From Deltaproteobacteria bacterium (GTDB lineage Bacteria; Desulfobacterota; Desulfomonilia; Desulfomonilales; Desulfomonilaceae): 43,437 bases of DNA. The notes beneath the pieces were generated by a model, which saw nothing but the letters and a program-made list of their open reading frames with translations, was not told where the DNA came from and ran no database searches. The position numbers and the translations under genes are program-made. Positions within the stretch are counted from its first letter, which is position 1. Each line of letters begins with the position of its first letter. The DNA lies in assembly GCA_016875095.1 (NCBI GenBank), contig VGSG01000026.1, forward strand, positions 1 to 43,437. Direction: 5' to 3'. Positions 33,968 to 43,437 of this stretch are shown in pieces.

Positions 33968-34891
33968 ATGCACGGCATACTTCTCATTGACAAACCTGAA
34001 GGCGTAACGTCGAGTCACGTGGTTCGCGTAGTCAAGAAGCTCGTTCGGCCCGCAAAGGTGGGGCATACCGGCACGCTCGACCCCGCTGCTTCGGGGCTGT
34101 TGGTGATCTTGGTCGGGGCAGGCGCCAGGGCTCTGGACTATCTGGACGAAGCAAAGAAAGAATACCTGCCCACGGTCCTGCTGGGTGAAGAGACCGACAC
34201 CGACGACCGCGAAGGGCGAGTTATGCGCTCCGGAGATCCATCAGGGATCTCGTCGGAGCAGATTGAAGAGGTCCTAAAGCGCTATCGCGGGGTAATCGAC
34301 CAAGTTCCGCCTCACTTTTCAGCGGTCAAGAAAGAGGGCGTCCCGCTGTACAAGCTGGCGCGTAGCGGGACGCTCGTCGATCTGCCTCCACGCAAAGTAG
34401 AGATCTTTTCTCTCACCCTGCTTGATTGGAAACCGCCGCTCCTCGATTTGCACATGGTCTGTTCCAAAGGAACCTATGCGAGAGCTTTGGCGCGAGATAT
34501 CGGCCGTGATCTGAATGTGGGCGGACGATTGGAACGGCTGCGTAGGACTGCGAGCGGCAGTTTTCGGGTCGAAGCCTCAGTCACTCTTGCGGATGTCTCA
34601 GAAGGAGGAGCGGAGCTGATTCGCCAGCGCCTGATAAGTCTGAGCGATGCGCTTTCGCACATACCGACCATACGAGCGCTGGTCCCTGAAATCAAAAGGC
34701 TTATGCGTGGAAGTTCAGTGGTGGCCCCCCGATCGAGGCTGCCTCTGACGGAAGCCAACTCACAACAGTCTCCGAACCTCTTGAAAGTCGTATCACCGGA
34801 CGGGAGCTTGCTTATCCTGGTGAGGCCATTGCCGGCAAGAGGAGAAGTCTCGCTCCAGACTGTCAGAGTCTTCCAAACATATCAGCAATAG
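33968..34891 (+). CDS. truB: tRNA pseudouridine-55 synthase
   Basis: TruB isomerises uridine 55 of the tRNA T-loop. The 307-aa protein begins MHGILLIDKPEGVTSSHVV and carries the catalytic Asp38 in GHTGTLDPAASGLL, then PPHFSAVKKEGVPLYKLAR and the RNA-binding CSKGTYARALARDIG and LERLRRTASGSF. The C-terminal part after about residue 230 is the variable PUA-like region. No clear ribosome binding site precedes the ATG. In many genomes truB lies with rpsO/infB/rbfA; here it stands alone. Confidence 0.93.
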   Translation: MHGILLIDKPEGVTSSHVVRVVKKLVRPAKVGHTGTLDPAASGLLVILVGAGARALDYLDEAKKEYLPTVLLGEETDTDDREGRVMRSGDPSGISSEQIEEVLKRYRGVIDQVPPHFSAVKKEGVPLYKLARSGTLVDLPPRKVEIFSLTLLDWKPPLLDLHMVCSKGTYARALARDIGRDLNVGGRLERLRRTASGSFRVEASVTLADVSEGGAELIRQRLISLSDALSHIPTIRALVPEIKRLMRGSSVVAPRSRLPLTEANSQQSPNLLKVVSPDGSLLILVRPLPARGEVSLQTVRVFQTYQQ

Positions 34892-34946
34892 TAAGTCGCG
34901 GGTGAGGCAAATCGATGCATGACTTGAGTAGAGCAAGGCGCGCGTC

Positions 34947-35354
34947 CTACTCGAAGTCGTACGGGAAGGTGTCTTCCACGTAATCGGCCTCCTGAGTGGA
35001 GAATTCCACGACCCGGCAAAACCGGATCGCTTCCAGGGCATGAGCGCAGCGTGGGGCGATGGTGATCAGATCTCCAGGCGCGGCCACCAGGAGGCCCTCC
35101 TCCCCTGTCTCCACATCCACGTGTCTGATGCGGCACGCGCCGCTGATGACGTAGAAATTTTCGGTCTTGCGTTCGTGGTAATGTCCGCCGCGGAAATAGC
35201 CCTCACCAGCATGGATGTCGAAGTAAACGGGGTTGTATACCGGTCCGACCGGATGAAGTATGGCCATCTCGCCACGCTCCTCAATTATGCGGCGAGGCCC
35301 TGTTTCTTCTCGCCTCGCTGGGAGGCTGATGAGATACGCCTTCTGACGTCCCAT
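34947..35354 (-). CDS. Cupin-fold protein (sugar-epimerase-like)
   Basis: This 135-aa single-domain cupin has motif 1 GGHYHERKTENFYVISGACR with the metal-ligand His pair and Glu, and a weaker motif 2 PGDLITIAPRCAHALEA. The N-terminal part resembles sugar-nucleotide 3,5-epimerase-like or WxcM-type cupins. An acidic tail ends in FPYDFE. The start at 35354 has AAAGGA 6 bp upstream. Function beyond cupin fold is uncertain; a small-sugar isomerase or a binding protein are options. It stands convergent with truB, alone. Confidence 0.75.
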   Translation of the reverse strand: MGRQKAYLISLPARREETGPRRIIEERGEMAILHPVGPVYNPVYFDIHAGEGYFRGGHYHERKTENFYVISGACRIRHVDVETGEEGLLVAAPGDLITIAPRCAHALEAIRFCRVVEFSTQEADYVEDTFPYDFE

Positions 35355-35506
35355 TTATTATCCTTTGTTCCTGCGCCCACCAAGCTCGTTTTCGAAACGG
35401 GTCGATGGCGCTGCAAGAGAGCCTCCGGTTGACCCGCCCGTGGCGCCATGAAACTTTGGCAAATCCTGTGCCGCGGCAAATCGGACGCGAGCGGAATCGG
35501 AGTCAC

Positions 35507-36241
35507 TCAGGAACCATCCTCGTGGGCTGGTTGATTGGCGAACGCGGTTGTGCGGACTCGCAAAATCACCACGGCTCGCCTGGATCCCTTCGGAACCAGG
35601 GAGTAATTCACCGAAAACCTTCGCACGTCCTGCTCGTAGTCCCGGATTGTGTAAGCGTGACTACTTACCTTCCCCCCAGGGCAACTGTACAGGCAGACAA
35701 TGCAACCAGATCGCCACACGGGAATCAACTCCTTATTGCCTCCGAATCGAAGATCGATACCGCGGCCGTCTGAATCCAAGAGCATTTCTTCGAGCTTAAC
35801 CGGTTCCGCTAGCCCGTCCCAGAATACCCGCGCTTCGATCGGAGTCCCGAGAACGCGTCGATCCGGGGCAGAACTCTCCTTGTTTTTCCGTTCCGTCCAC
35901 GCCTTCATTGTGAGATTGTTCCCTGGGACCGCTCCCAGAGCTACCAGCGCATCGTAAACAGTAGCGTCGTCCACGTGCGCGGAAAGGAGGGCCTCACGCG
36001 CCACTCCCCCCCCTTTCCAAACCACAGCGTGGTACCTGGGCGCATGCGTCATCCAATCACCGGAAAACGCGGCGGGCTGAAGATCGACAAGGAATCGAAT
36101 TTCGGAAACGTGGTGATCGATTTGGAGCGGAAATTCTTCACTCAATCCTCTGAATGGCTTTCCGGAAGGAGCAGGCTCCTTGGAGCAACCTACTACGAGC
36201 GTCAGAACAAGAGCGAAACTCAAGAGGTGCGTCCTTATCAT
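35507..36241 (-). CDS. Lipoprotein, YdjY-domain-like
   Basis: This 244-aa predicted lipoprotein has signal peptide MIRTHLLSFALVLTLVVGC with lipobox VVGC, so Cys19 would be lipidated and anchored to the outer or inner membrane. The body resembles YdjY-type domains: YHAVVWKGGGVAREALLS, then VYDALVALGAVPGNN. Near the C-terminus a CX2CX3C cluster (SGCIVCLYSCPGG) could bind metal or form disulfides. The start at 36241 is supported by GGAGG 5 bp upstream. It is divergent from the sigma-54 regulator gene. Lipoprotein status is secure, the domain call moderate, and the role unknown. Confidence 0.7.
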   Translation of the reverse strand: MIRTHLLSFALVLTLVVGCSKEPAPSGKPFRGLSEEFPLQIDHHVSEIRFLVDLQPAAFSGDWMTHAPRYHAVVWKGGGVAREALLSAHVDDATVYDALVALGAVPGNNLTMKAWTERKNKESSAPDRRVLGTPIEARVFWDGLAEPVKLEEMLLDSDGRGIDLRFGGNKELIPVWRSGCIVCLYSCPGGKVSSHAYTIRDYEQDVRRFSVNYSLVPKGSRRAVVILRVRTTAFANQPAHEDGS

Positions 36242-36378
36242 GCCGGCCTCCATCTGGCCCTCGTATGGGACATCTCTTTGTTGATGATGCCGCGGCCTGT
36301 GGAAGGACGCAAGTAGGGAGCGTTCACCTTGCGCCTTGAGCAACATACCAAGAGGCCGAGTATTGCGGTCAGACCGAA

Positions 36379-36407
36379 TTGCCATTTCGAGATATTTGTC
36401 CTACAAT
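36379..36407 (+). promoter_or_regulatory. Sigma-70 promoter for the NifA-like activator
   Basis: TTGCCA (36379-36384), a 17-bp spacer and TACAAT (36402-36407) give a good promoter with a start near 36414 and a 66-nt leader before the ATG at 36480. Confidence 0.6.
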
Positions 36408-36479
36408 TCCGTAAGATATTGGTCGACGGCATACTCCCAGGCACGATCCACGCGCCCAGCGCCTCAATCAAGGTGGCTC

Positions 36480-38030
<1,551 letters not shown>

Positions 38031-38045
38031 CATAACATAAATAAA

Positions 38046-38065
38046 CATACCTCCGCGTAGGTATG
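38046..38065. promoter_or_regulatory. Dyad, possible enhancer site upstream of amtB
   Basis: CATACCT-N6-AGGTATG is a perfect 7-bp inverted repeat centred about 130 bp upstream of the predicted amtB transcript start, a usual distance for an enhancer. It also lies 15 bp after the activator stop codon, but lacks a T-run expected for a terminator. Confidence 0.4.
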
Positions 38066-38158
38066 ACCATCGTCCCGCCCTTATCTCCAGTGCGAGTCCT
38101 CTCCAATAAAAGACCGTGGTTTCACTGGGTTGTAAGTTTCGCGCTCCTTTTCGCGCCA

Positions 38159-38174
38159 TTGGCGCCCTCATTGC
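38159..38174 (+). promoter_or_regulatory. Sigma-54 promoter for amtB
   Basis: TTGGCGC-CCTCA-TTGC has GG (38161-38162) and GC (38173-38174) at exactly 10 bp, the sigma-54 -24/-12 spacing. The predicted start is near 38186, with a leader of about 120 nt before amtB. Confidence 0.65.
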
Positions 38175-38307
38175 CTCTCCTCCCTCGACGTAACCGAGCG
38201 CTCCACCAAGGACCGGCGCGAGCTCGCGATCCGCGACCCCTGCGGCCGATCCGGATTGGGGGCCAACGGTTCCGCCTTGCGATCAATAACCAGAGGAGGT
38301 GTTTCTG

Positions 38308-39510
38308 ATGAACGCTGCCGACACGGCATGGGTGATGGCCAGTTCGGCGCTGGTCCTGTTGATGACTCCCGGGCTTGCCATGTTCTACGGAGGGATGACG
38401 CGGGCCAAGAATGTGCTTTCCACCATGATGCACAGCTTTTTCCTCATGGGACTGGCTTCGGTGGTATGGCTTTTTTGGGGATTCAGCCTTTCGTTTGCTC
38501 AAGGGAACTGGTTCGTGGGGAGCCTGGAGCACTTCGCGCTCACGGGCGTGGGCGCCGACCTGTGGCCCGAAACGAAGATCCCTGGTTCCACGTACATGAT
38601 TTTTCAGTGCATGTTCGCGATTATCACTCCCGCGCTCATATCGGGAGCATTTGCGGAGCGCATGAAGTTCAGCTCCTTCATCGTCTTCACGCTGCTGTGG
38701 CTGACCTTCGTGTACGCGCCGATATGTCACTGGATATGGGGCGGGGGATTTCTTCAGAAGATGGGCGCGCTGGATTTTGCAGGAGGCGCCGTGGTCCACA
38801 TCAATTCCGGAGTCGCGGCCCTCGCGTGCGCGTTCATGGTCGGTAAGCGTAAGGGTTACGGAACCCTGCCCATGACGCCTCACAATCTGACGTTGACTCT
38901 GCTCGGCGCGGGTCTGCTCTGGTTCGGCTGGTTCGGTTTCAACGCGGGGAGCGCGCTGGCGGCCAATGAGAGCGCATCCAACGCGTTCGTCGTGACACAC
39001 ATGGCCACCTCTACAGCCGCGATCTCGTGGGTGTTGGCGGAATGGATAATCCGGGGCAAGCCGACCACGCTCGGTGTGGCTTCGGGGGCGGTGGCGGGCC
39101 TTGTGGCCATAACGCCTGCGGCGGGTTTTGTGGGGCCGGTTTCCTCGGTGATTGTGGGCGGTGTGGCCGGTGTGCTCTGCTATCTGGCGGTCCTGGCCAA
39201 GTCCCGCCTCGGGTACGACGACGCGCTGGATGTGGTGGGAATTCACGGAGTCGGTGGGAGTTGGGGCGCAATCGCGACCGGGCTCTTTGCCGCCAAGGCG
39301 ATCGGCGGCGCTGATGGATTGTTCTTTGGTAATCCGGCTCAGCTCGGAATCCAGATCGTCAGTGTTCTGGCGACCATTGGCTACTCGTTCATGGTCTCTC
39401 TCGTTATTCTCTCCGTGGTGAAAGCGATTATGGGTCTTCGGGTCACGGAGGAGGAAGAAGTAGCCGGCGTGGACACCTCTGTTCACGGGGAGGCGGCCTA
39501 CAATCTTTGA
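38308..39510 (+). CDS. amtB: Ammonium transporter
   Basis: AmtB (400 aa) conducts ammonium across the inner membrane. It has about eleven helices and the twin-His channel: His in DFAGGAVVHINSGVAAL and His in DVVGIHGVGGSWGAI. Other family motifs are MTPGLAMFYGGMTRAKN and WFGWFGFNAGSAL. A cleavable signal peptide seems absent; the protein starts directly near the first helix. The ATG at 38308 has GAGGAGGT 7 bp upstream (a GTG at 38299 overlaps it and is disfavoured). glnB follows after 95 bp, the usual pair in which PII blocks AmtB when nitrogen is plentiful. Confidence 0.95.
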   Translation: MNAADTAWVMASSALVLLMTPGLAMFYGGMTRAKNVLSTMMHSFFLMGLASVVWLFWGFSLSFAQGNWFVGSLEHFALTGVGADLWPETKIPGSTYMIFQCMFAIITPALISGAFAERMKFSSFIVFTLLWLTFVYAPICHWIWGGGFLQKMGALDFAGGAVVHINSGVAALACAFMVGKRKGYGTLPMTPHNLTLTLLGAGLLWFGWFGFNAGSALAANESASNAFVVTHMATSTAAISWVLAEWIIRGKPTTLGVASGAVAGLVAITPAAGFVGPVSSVIVGGVAGVLCYLAVLAKSRLGYDDALDVVGIHGVGGSWGAIATGLFAAKAIGGADGLFFGNPAQLGIQIVSVLATIGYSFMVSLVILSVVKAIMGLRVTEEEEVAGVDTSVHGEAAYNL

Positions 39511-39545
39511 TGAGAGAAGCTCGCGCGGGCGTGTGGTCCCCATGA

Positions 39546-39944
<399 letters not shown>

Positions 39945-40641
39945 AGTCGAGGCGCCTCCACTTCCGGGCTTGGTCTGCCGAAGAGGGCGCAAGGGGGCAG
40001 ACGCCGTGGATCGGAAAAGATCAAGGAACCCGGATTCGGGTCCCGGTTTAAGCCCGGGGCAGGCTTTACGCCGGAATGACGGCATACAATTTCGGTTCGA
40101 CGCGCGGCGGAATGAAAGGGTCGGGCAAATGAGAACCGAGGGAGGGATATTTCCTACCGAAATGTACGCTCCATGGATTAAGTCCTACCGAGCGGTGGGA
40201 TATTGACAGCCTGATCGTGGTTCCCAAAAGACGGGGCGCCGCGCAAGAAGCCGGATATACGCCCGCGATTTTGGTTCCATCAGGGGAAGTGGCATGGTGG
40301 CACACAGATTGCCTCTGGTAACCGGAGTGTAGGTTTGCAGGGAAAACCTACGTGACGGTCAGATAAGGGGCAATCTCGCCGCGTCTTCGGCCGGGGACGG
40401 CTAAGGCATGGGGATCGGTCTGTTGGTGTAGCCGTCAATCGCAACGGGAAGCGGCGGTCTCGCGCATGATGTATTCCCGCCGGGGCATTTGGCCGGGAGC
40501 CTTTATTCCTTGCGCTGCGTCCTTATCTCGGCCACGCTTCACGAAATGAGGCGGCGCCATTGAGCGCGGTGGGCGCTCTTGAACAAGAGTCACACTTACG
40601 GGAAACCGTTTAGAAACCACGGAGTTGAAAAGGAGACAAAG
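39945..40641. other. Long glnA upstream region with repeat, promoter and leader
   Basis: This 697-bp gap has no gene. Positions 40029-40083 are a copy of the 'CCGTCATTCC' dispersed repeat in inverted orientation (CCCGG...CCGGAATGACGG). The glnA sigma-54 promoter is at 40298-40312. The roughly 318-nt leader after it has hairpins GTAGGTTT/AAACCTAC (40329-40351), GACGGCTA/TAGCCGTC (40396-40436) and a CTCTTG/CAAGAG dyad near 40578. Confidence 0.6.
40298..40312 (+). promoter_or_regulatory. Sigma-54 promoter for glnA
   Basis: TGGCAC-ACAGA-TTGC is close to consensus, with GG (40299-40300) and GC (40311-40312) 10 bp apart. Predicted start near 40324. Confidence 0.8.
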
Positions 40642-42054
40642 ATGGAGCCAAGAGAGGTGTTGGAGTTCGCAAAGAAGAACAAAACGGTCATGATAGACCT
40701 CAAATTCATGGACTTTCCCGGATTGTGGCAGCACTTCAGCGTGCCCCTTCATGAGCTTGATGAAGATGCGTTCGAGGCCGGTTTTGGATTTGACGGCTCG
40801 TCGATACGGGGCTGGCAGCCGATCCATGCTTCGGACATGCTGGTGGTTCCCGATCCTGACACCGCGGTAATGGATCCGTTCATGGCTGTGCCGACCCTGT
40901 CGCTGATCTGCAACATCGTGGATCCGATCACTAAGGAGCGCTACTCCAGGGACCCGCGGAACATCGCTCAGAAGGCCGAGGCGTACCTCAAGTACACCGG
41001 CGTGGGTGACACGGCCTATTTCGGCCCTGAAGCCGAATTTTTCATCTTTGACGATGTCCGCTTCGCCTATGGCGCGAACCGGAGCTTCCATCAAATCGAT
41101 TCTGTTGAAGCATGGTGGAACACGGCCCGAGACGAGAGTCCGAACCTGGGTTACAAGCTACGCTACAAAGAGGGCTATTTTCCTGTTCCGCCCAGTGACT
41201 CGCAGCAGGACATCCGGACCGAAGTGGTCATGATTATGGAGAGCCTGGGGATTGTCGTGGAGGCGCAACATCATGAGGTCGCCACCGCGGGCCAAGGCGA
41301 GATAGACATGCGGTTCTCACCACTGGTGAAGATGGCGGACAACTTGATGTGGTTCAAGTACATCCTGAAGAATGTGGCCAAGAGACACTGCATGACCGTG
41401 ACATTCATGCCCAAGCCGCTCTATGAAGACAACGGCTCCGGAATGCACACCCATATCAGCCTCTGGAAAGGCGACAAGCCTCTCTTCGCCGGTGACAAGT
41501 ACGCCGGCCTCTCCCAGGAAGCTCTTTGGGCCGCGGGCGGCATATTGAAGCATGCGCCAGGGCTGTGCGCGCTATGCAACCCGACCACCAACTCGTACAA
41601 AAGGCTGGTGCCCGGTTTTGAGGCGCCGGTGAACCTCGCGTATTCTTCTCGAAATCGTTCGGCTGCGATCCGCATTCCCATGTACAGCCCGTCGCCCAAG
41701 ACGAAAAGGCTCGAATACCGAACACCCGATCCGTCCTGCAACGGTTATCTAGCCTTCAGCGCGATCCTGATGGCCGCGCTGGACGGGATAGAAAAGAAGA
41801 TGGATCCGGGCGAGCCGCTTGACAAAGACATCTATGCGCTCTCGCCGGAAGAGCTCGCGAACGTGCCATCCACCCCTGGAGATCTCTCGGAGGCCCTCAA
41901 GGCCCTTGAGCAGGATCAGGAATTCCTGCTCAAAGGAGACGTGTTTACGCAGGACGCGATTGATATGTGGCTCGAATATAAGAAAGAAAAGGAACTGGAT
42001 CCCATGCGCAGTCGGCCGCACCCGTACGAGTTCGCTCTGTACTTTGATTGCTAG
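40642..42054 (+). CDS. glnA: Glutamine synthetase type I
   Basis: GlnA makes glutamine from glutamate, ammonia and ATP in a dodecamer. The 470-aa protein has the GSI marks [62 protein letters not shown] and NRSAAIRIP. Tyr398 in [11 protein letters not shown] matches the adenylylation site, so control by an adenylyltransferase (not in the window) is likely. AAAGGAG sits 6 bp before the ATG at 40642; the frame is open to 40579 but upstream residues are not family-like. A sigma-54 promoter about 320 bp upstream drives it. Confidence 0.96.
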   Translation: MEPREVLEFAKKNKTVMIDLKFMDFPGLWQHFSVPLHELDEDAFEAGFGFDGSSIRGWQPIHASDMLVVPDPDTAVMDPFMAVPTLSLICNIVDPITKERYSRDPRNIAQKAEAYLKYTGVGDTAYFGPEAEFFIFDDVRFAYGANRSFHQIDSVEAWWNTARDESPNLGYKLRYKEGYFPVPPSDSQQDIRTEVVMIMESLGIVVEAQHHEVATAGQGEIDMRFSPLVKMADNLMWFKYILKNVAKRHCMTVTFMPKPLYEDNGSGMHTHISLWKGDKPLFAGDKYAGLSQEALWAAGGILKHAPGLCALCNPTTNSYKRLVPGFEAPVNLAYSSRNRSAAIRIPMYSPSPKTKRLEYRTPDPSCNGYLAFSAILMAALDGIEKKMDPGEPLDKDIYALSPEELANVPSTPGDLSEALKALEQDQEFLLKGDVFTQDAIDMWLEYKKEKELDPMRSRPHPYEFALYFDC

Positions 42055-42096
42055 GTTGACGGCGGCCCTACCTCCACTCGGGTCTCATGTTACCAT

Positions 42097-42132
42097 GCAG
42101 CCGCTGGAGCGCAGGCAAACCCCGGCGGCTGC
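42097..42132 (+). terminator. GC-rich hairpin after glnA
   Basis: GCAGCCGC (42097-42104) pairs with GCGGCTGC (42125-42132) over a 20-nt loop. There is no clear T-run, so it is a weak terminator candidate or just a 3' hairpin. Confidence 0.3.
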
Positions 42133-42242
42133 TCCCATCTGTGCTATAGTTCCCCCGAAGAGCCCGCGGCGCGGCATGGCGCAACTGCGGGTCTCGCAAT
42201 CACTGTTGACCGGCCGGGTCTGCCGCGGGAGGTCCACGAGGC

Positions 42243-43437
42243 ATGGGAGTTCTGAGGGTAGCTTTGGCGCAGGTGAATGTGACCGTGGGGGATATCCGGG
42301 GTAATCTGGAAAAGATCGCCTTCTGGATAGAGAGGGCGCGACAGGCCGAGGCGGACGTGGTACTTGCCCCGGAACTCGCCCTCTGCGGATACCCTCCTGA
42401 GGATCTTCTGTTGAATCCCAGTTTTCTCGACGACACCAGCGCGGCCCTCCATGAGTTGTCTCCTCGGACTAAAGGGATAACCGCCATGGTGGGCTTCGCG
42501 GACCGTCAGGACAACAAGGTCTATAATGCCGCGGCCCTGATCCACGACGGCCGCCTGATGGATGTGTACCACAAGATAGAACTGCCGAACTACGGAGTAT
42601 TTGACGAAAAGCGATACTTTGAGCCCGGCAATCGGTGCGTGGTCTGCGACATGAACGAAGTCCGTTTCTTGCTCACCGTGTGTGAAGACATCTGGATTCC
42701 CGGTTCGGTGTGCGAGCGGTTTGCGCTGGAGAGTCGAGCCCAGATCGCGCTGAACATCTCCGGGTCACCTTTCTATGCGGAAAAGCTCGCCAAGCGGGAA
42801 GAGATCGTGAGGCGTTTCGCGGCGGCCACGCGAGCGACCGTGGTCTACAATAACCTGGTAGGAGGGCAGGACGATCTCATCTTTGATGGTGGAAGCCTCA
42901 TCATGGACTGCGACGGAACCGTGATCGCTCGAGCCGAGCGCTTCCGTGAAGGTTTGCTGGTGACGGACGTCGCGGTTCAGGCGCCTCCGGTTGCTATTCA
43001 GGACTGGAACAGTGACCGCGGCGCTCTCGGGTTCCATAGGCTCGAATCAGCCGCGCCGCGAGACCGGAAGCCCGTTCAGCCGACTCCAGCCCGGACCATG
43101 AGTAGAATCGAAGAGATCTACGAGGCCCTGATCCTGGGAACAAAGGATTATGTGGCAAAGAACGGTTTCCGCAAGGTGGTGATCGGTCTGAGTGGCGGGA
43201 TAGACTCCAGCCTGACCGCGGTCATCGCGGTTGAAGCGATGGGAGCGGAGAACGTGGTGGGAGTGACCATGCCGTCCCGGTACACGTCCGAAGGGACCTT
43301 ATCCGATGCGGGGCATCTTGCGCGCAATCTCGGCGTGCGTCTTATCACCGCGCCTCTTGAACAGATCTTCAAGTCCTATCTGGACATCCTGGTGGAACCG
43401 TTCGGCGAAGGAGCGTTGGGTGTCGAGGCGGAGAATC
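42243..43437 (+). CDS. nadE: Glutamine-dependent NAD+ synthetase (3' cut by window)
   Basis: The gene runs off the window end, with 398 codons visible and no stop. The N-terminal nitrilase-type glutaminase domain has its catalytic triad as Glu44 (APELALCGYPPED), Lys111 (YHKIELPNYGVFDE) and Cys147 (LTVCEDIW). The C-terminal synthetase domain begins around residue 280, with the PP-loop SGGIDSS at 317-323. It makes NAD+ from deamido-NAD, ATP and glutamine. GGGAGG lies 10 bp upstream of the ATG. A TATAGT (42145-42150) upstream may be a -10, but no -35 was found. The preceding glnA supplies its glutamine; whether they are cotranscribed is unclear. Confidence 0.94.
   Translation, partial: MGVLRVALAQVNVTVGDIRGNLEKIAFWIERARQAEADVVLAPELALCGYPPEDLLLNPSFLDDTSAALHELSPRTKGITAMVGFADRQDNKVYNAAALIHDGRLMDVYHKIELPNYGVFDEKRYFEPGNRCVVCDMNEVRFLLTVCEDIWIPGSVCERFALESRAQIALNISGSPFYAEKLAKREEIVRRFAAATRATVVYNNLVGGQDDLIFDGGSLIMDCDGTVIARAERFREGLLVTDVAVQAPPVAIQDWNSDRGALGFHRLESAAPRDRKPVQPTPARTMSRIEEIYEALILGTKDYVAKNGFRKVVIGLSGGIDSSLTAVIAVEAMGAENVVGVTMPSRYTSEGTLSDAGHLARNLGVRLITAPLEQIFKSYLDILVEPFGEGALGVEAEN

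Noticed and set aside
38122-39543. 473-aa minus-strand frame
   Set aside because: Antisense shadow of amtB; composition is Arg/His-rich and no motif is present.

Overview
The window looks like a chromosomal segment of an anaerobic deltaproteobacterium (Desulfobacterota; a Syntrophobacter- or Desulfomonile-like relative is my best guess). I infer this from high-GC coding with GTG/TTG starts, formate-tetrahydrofolate ligase, a glutaryl-CoA-dehydrogenase-like enzyme, sigma-54 nitrogen control and a complex I whose NADH module resembles that of bifurcating hydrogenases. No rRNA, tRNA, CRISPR array, transposase gene or phage gene was seen.

Layout. Positions 1-4400 carry an ABC exporter, a short unknown gene and an acyl-CoA dehydrogenase, separated by repeat-rich intergenic DNA: a 139-bp nested palindrome at 2111-2249, a nested repeat at 2936-3115 and a CCCCCTTT/AAAGGGGG element near 4463. 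Positions 4700-8830 hold a flippase-like membrane protein with a small secreted protein, an unknown gene, an IclR regulator and a MaoC hydratase.

Positions 8855-28050 are the core: a complete 14-subunit complex I locus (nuoA-N, with nuoC and nuoD separate) with five accessory genes around and inside it. A DRTGG protein and a CBS-ATPase fusion precede nuoA. A second DRTGG protein, a PHP-domain protein and a HATPase lie between nuoD and nuoE. A thioredoxin-like [2Fe-2S] protein sits between nuoE and nuoF. NuoF is the long HydB type with extra Fe-S clusters at both ends. NuoG is formate-dehydrogenase-like but lacks the catalytic Cys/Sec region. I read this as a complex I with a bifurcating-type electron-input module plus its own sensor/ATPase cassette. 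The PHP gene appears to start at CTG, because its metal-binding HxH motif lies upstream of every standard start codon in frame.

Positions 28076-35400 carry purQ, fhs (strong promoter and terminator), a secreted Cys-rich miniprotein with a CX3C repeat, coaX, an HDAC-like deacetylase, truB and a cupin. Positions 35500-43437 carry a lipoprotein and a nitrogen block: a NifA-like sigma-54 activator, amtB-glnB and glnA. Both amtB and glnA have a GG-N10-GC sigma-54 promoter. The window ends inside a glutamine-dependent NAD synthetase. The activator probably drives amtB-glnB and glnA, so ammonium uptake, PII signalling and glutamine synthesis would be controlled together.
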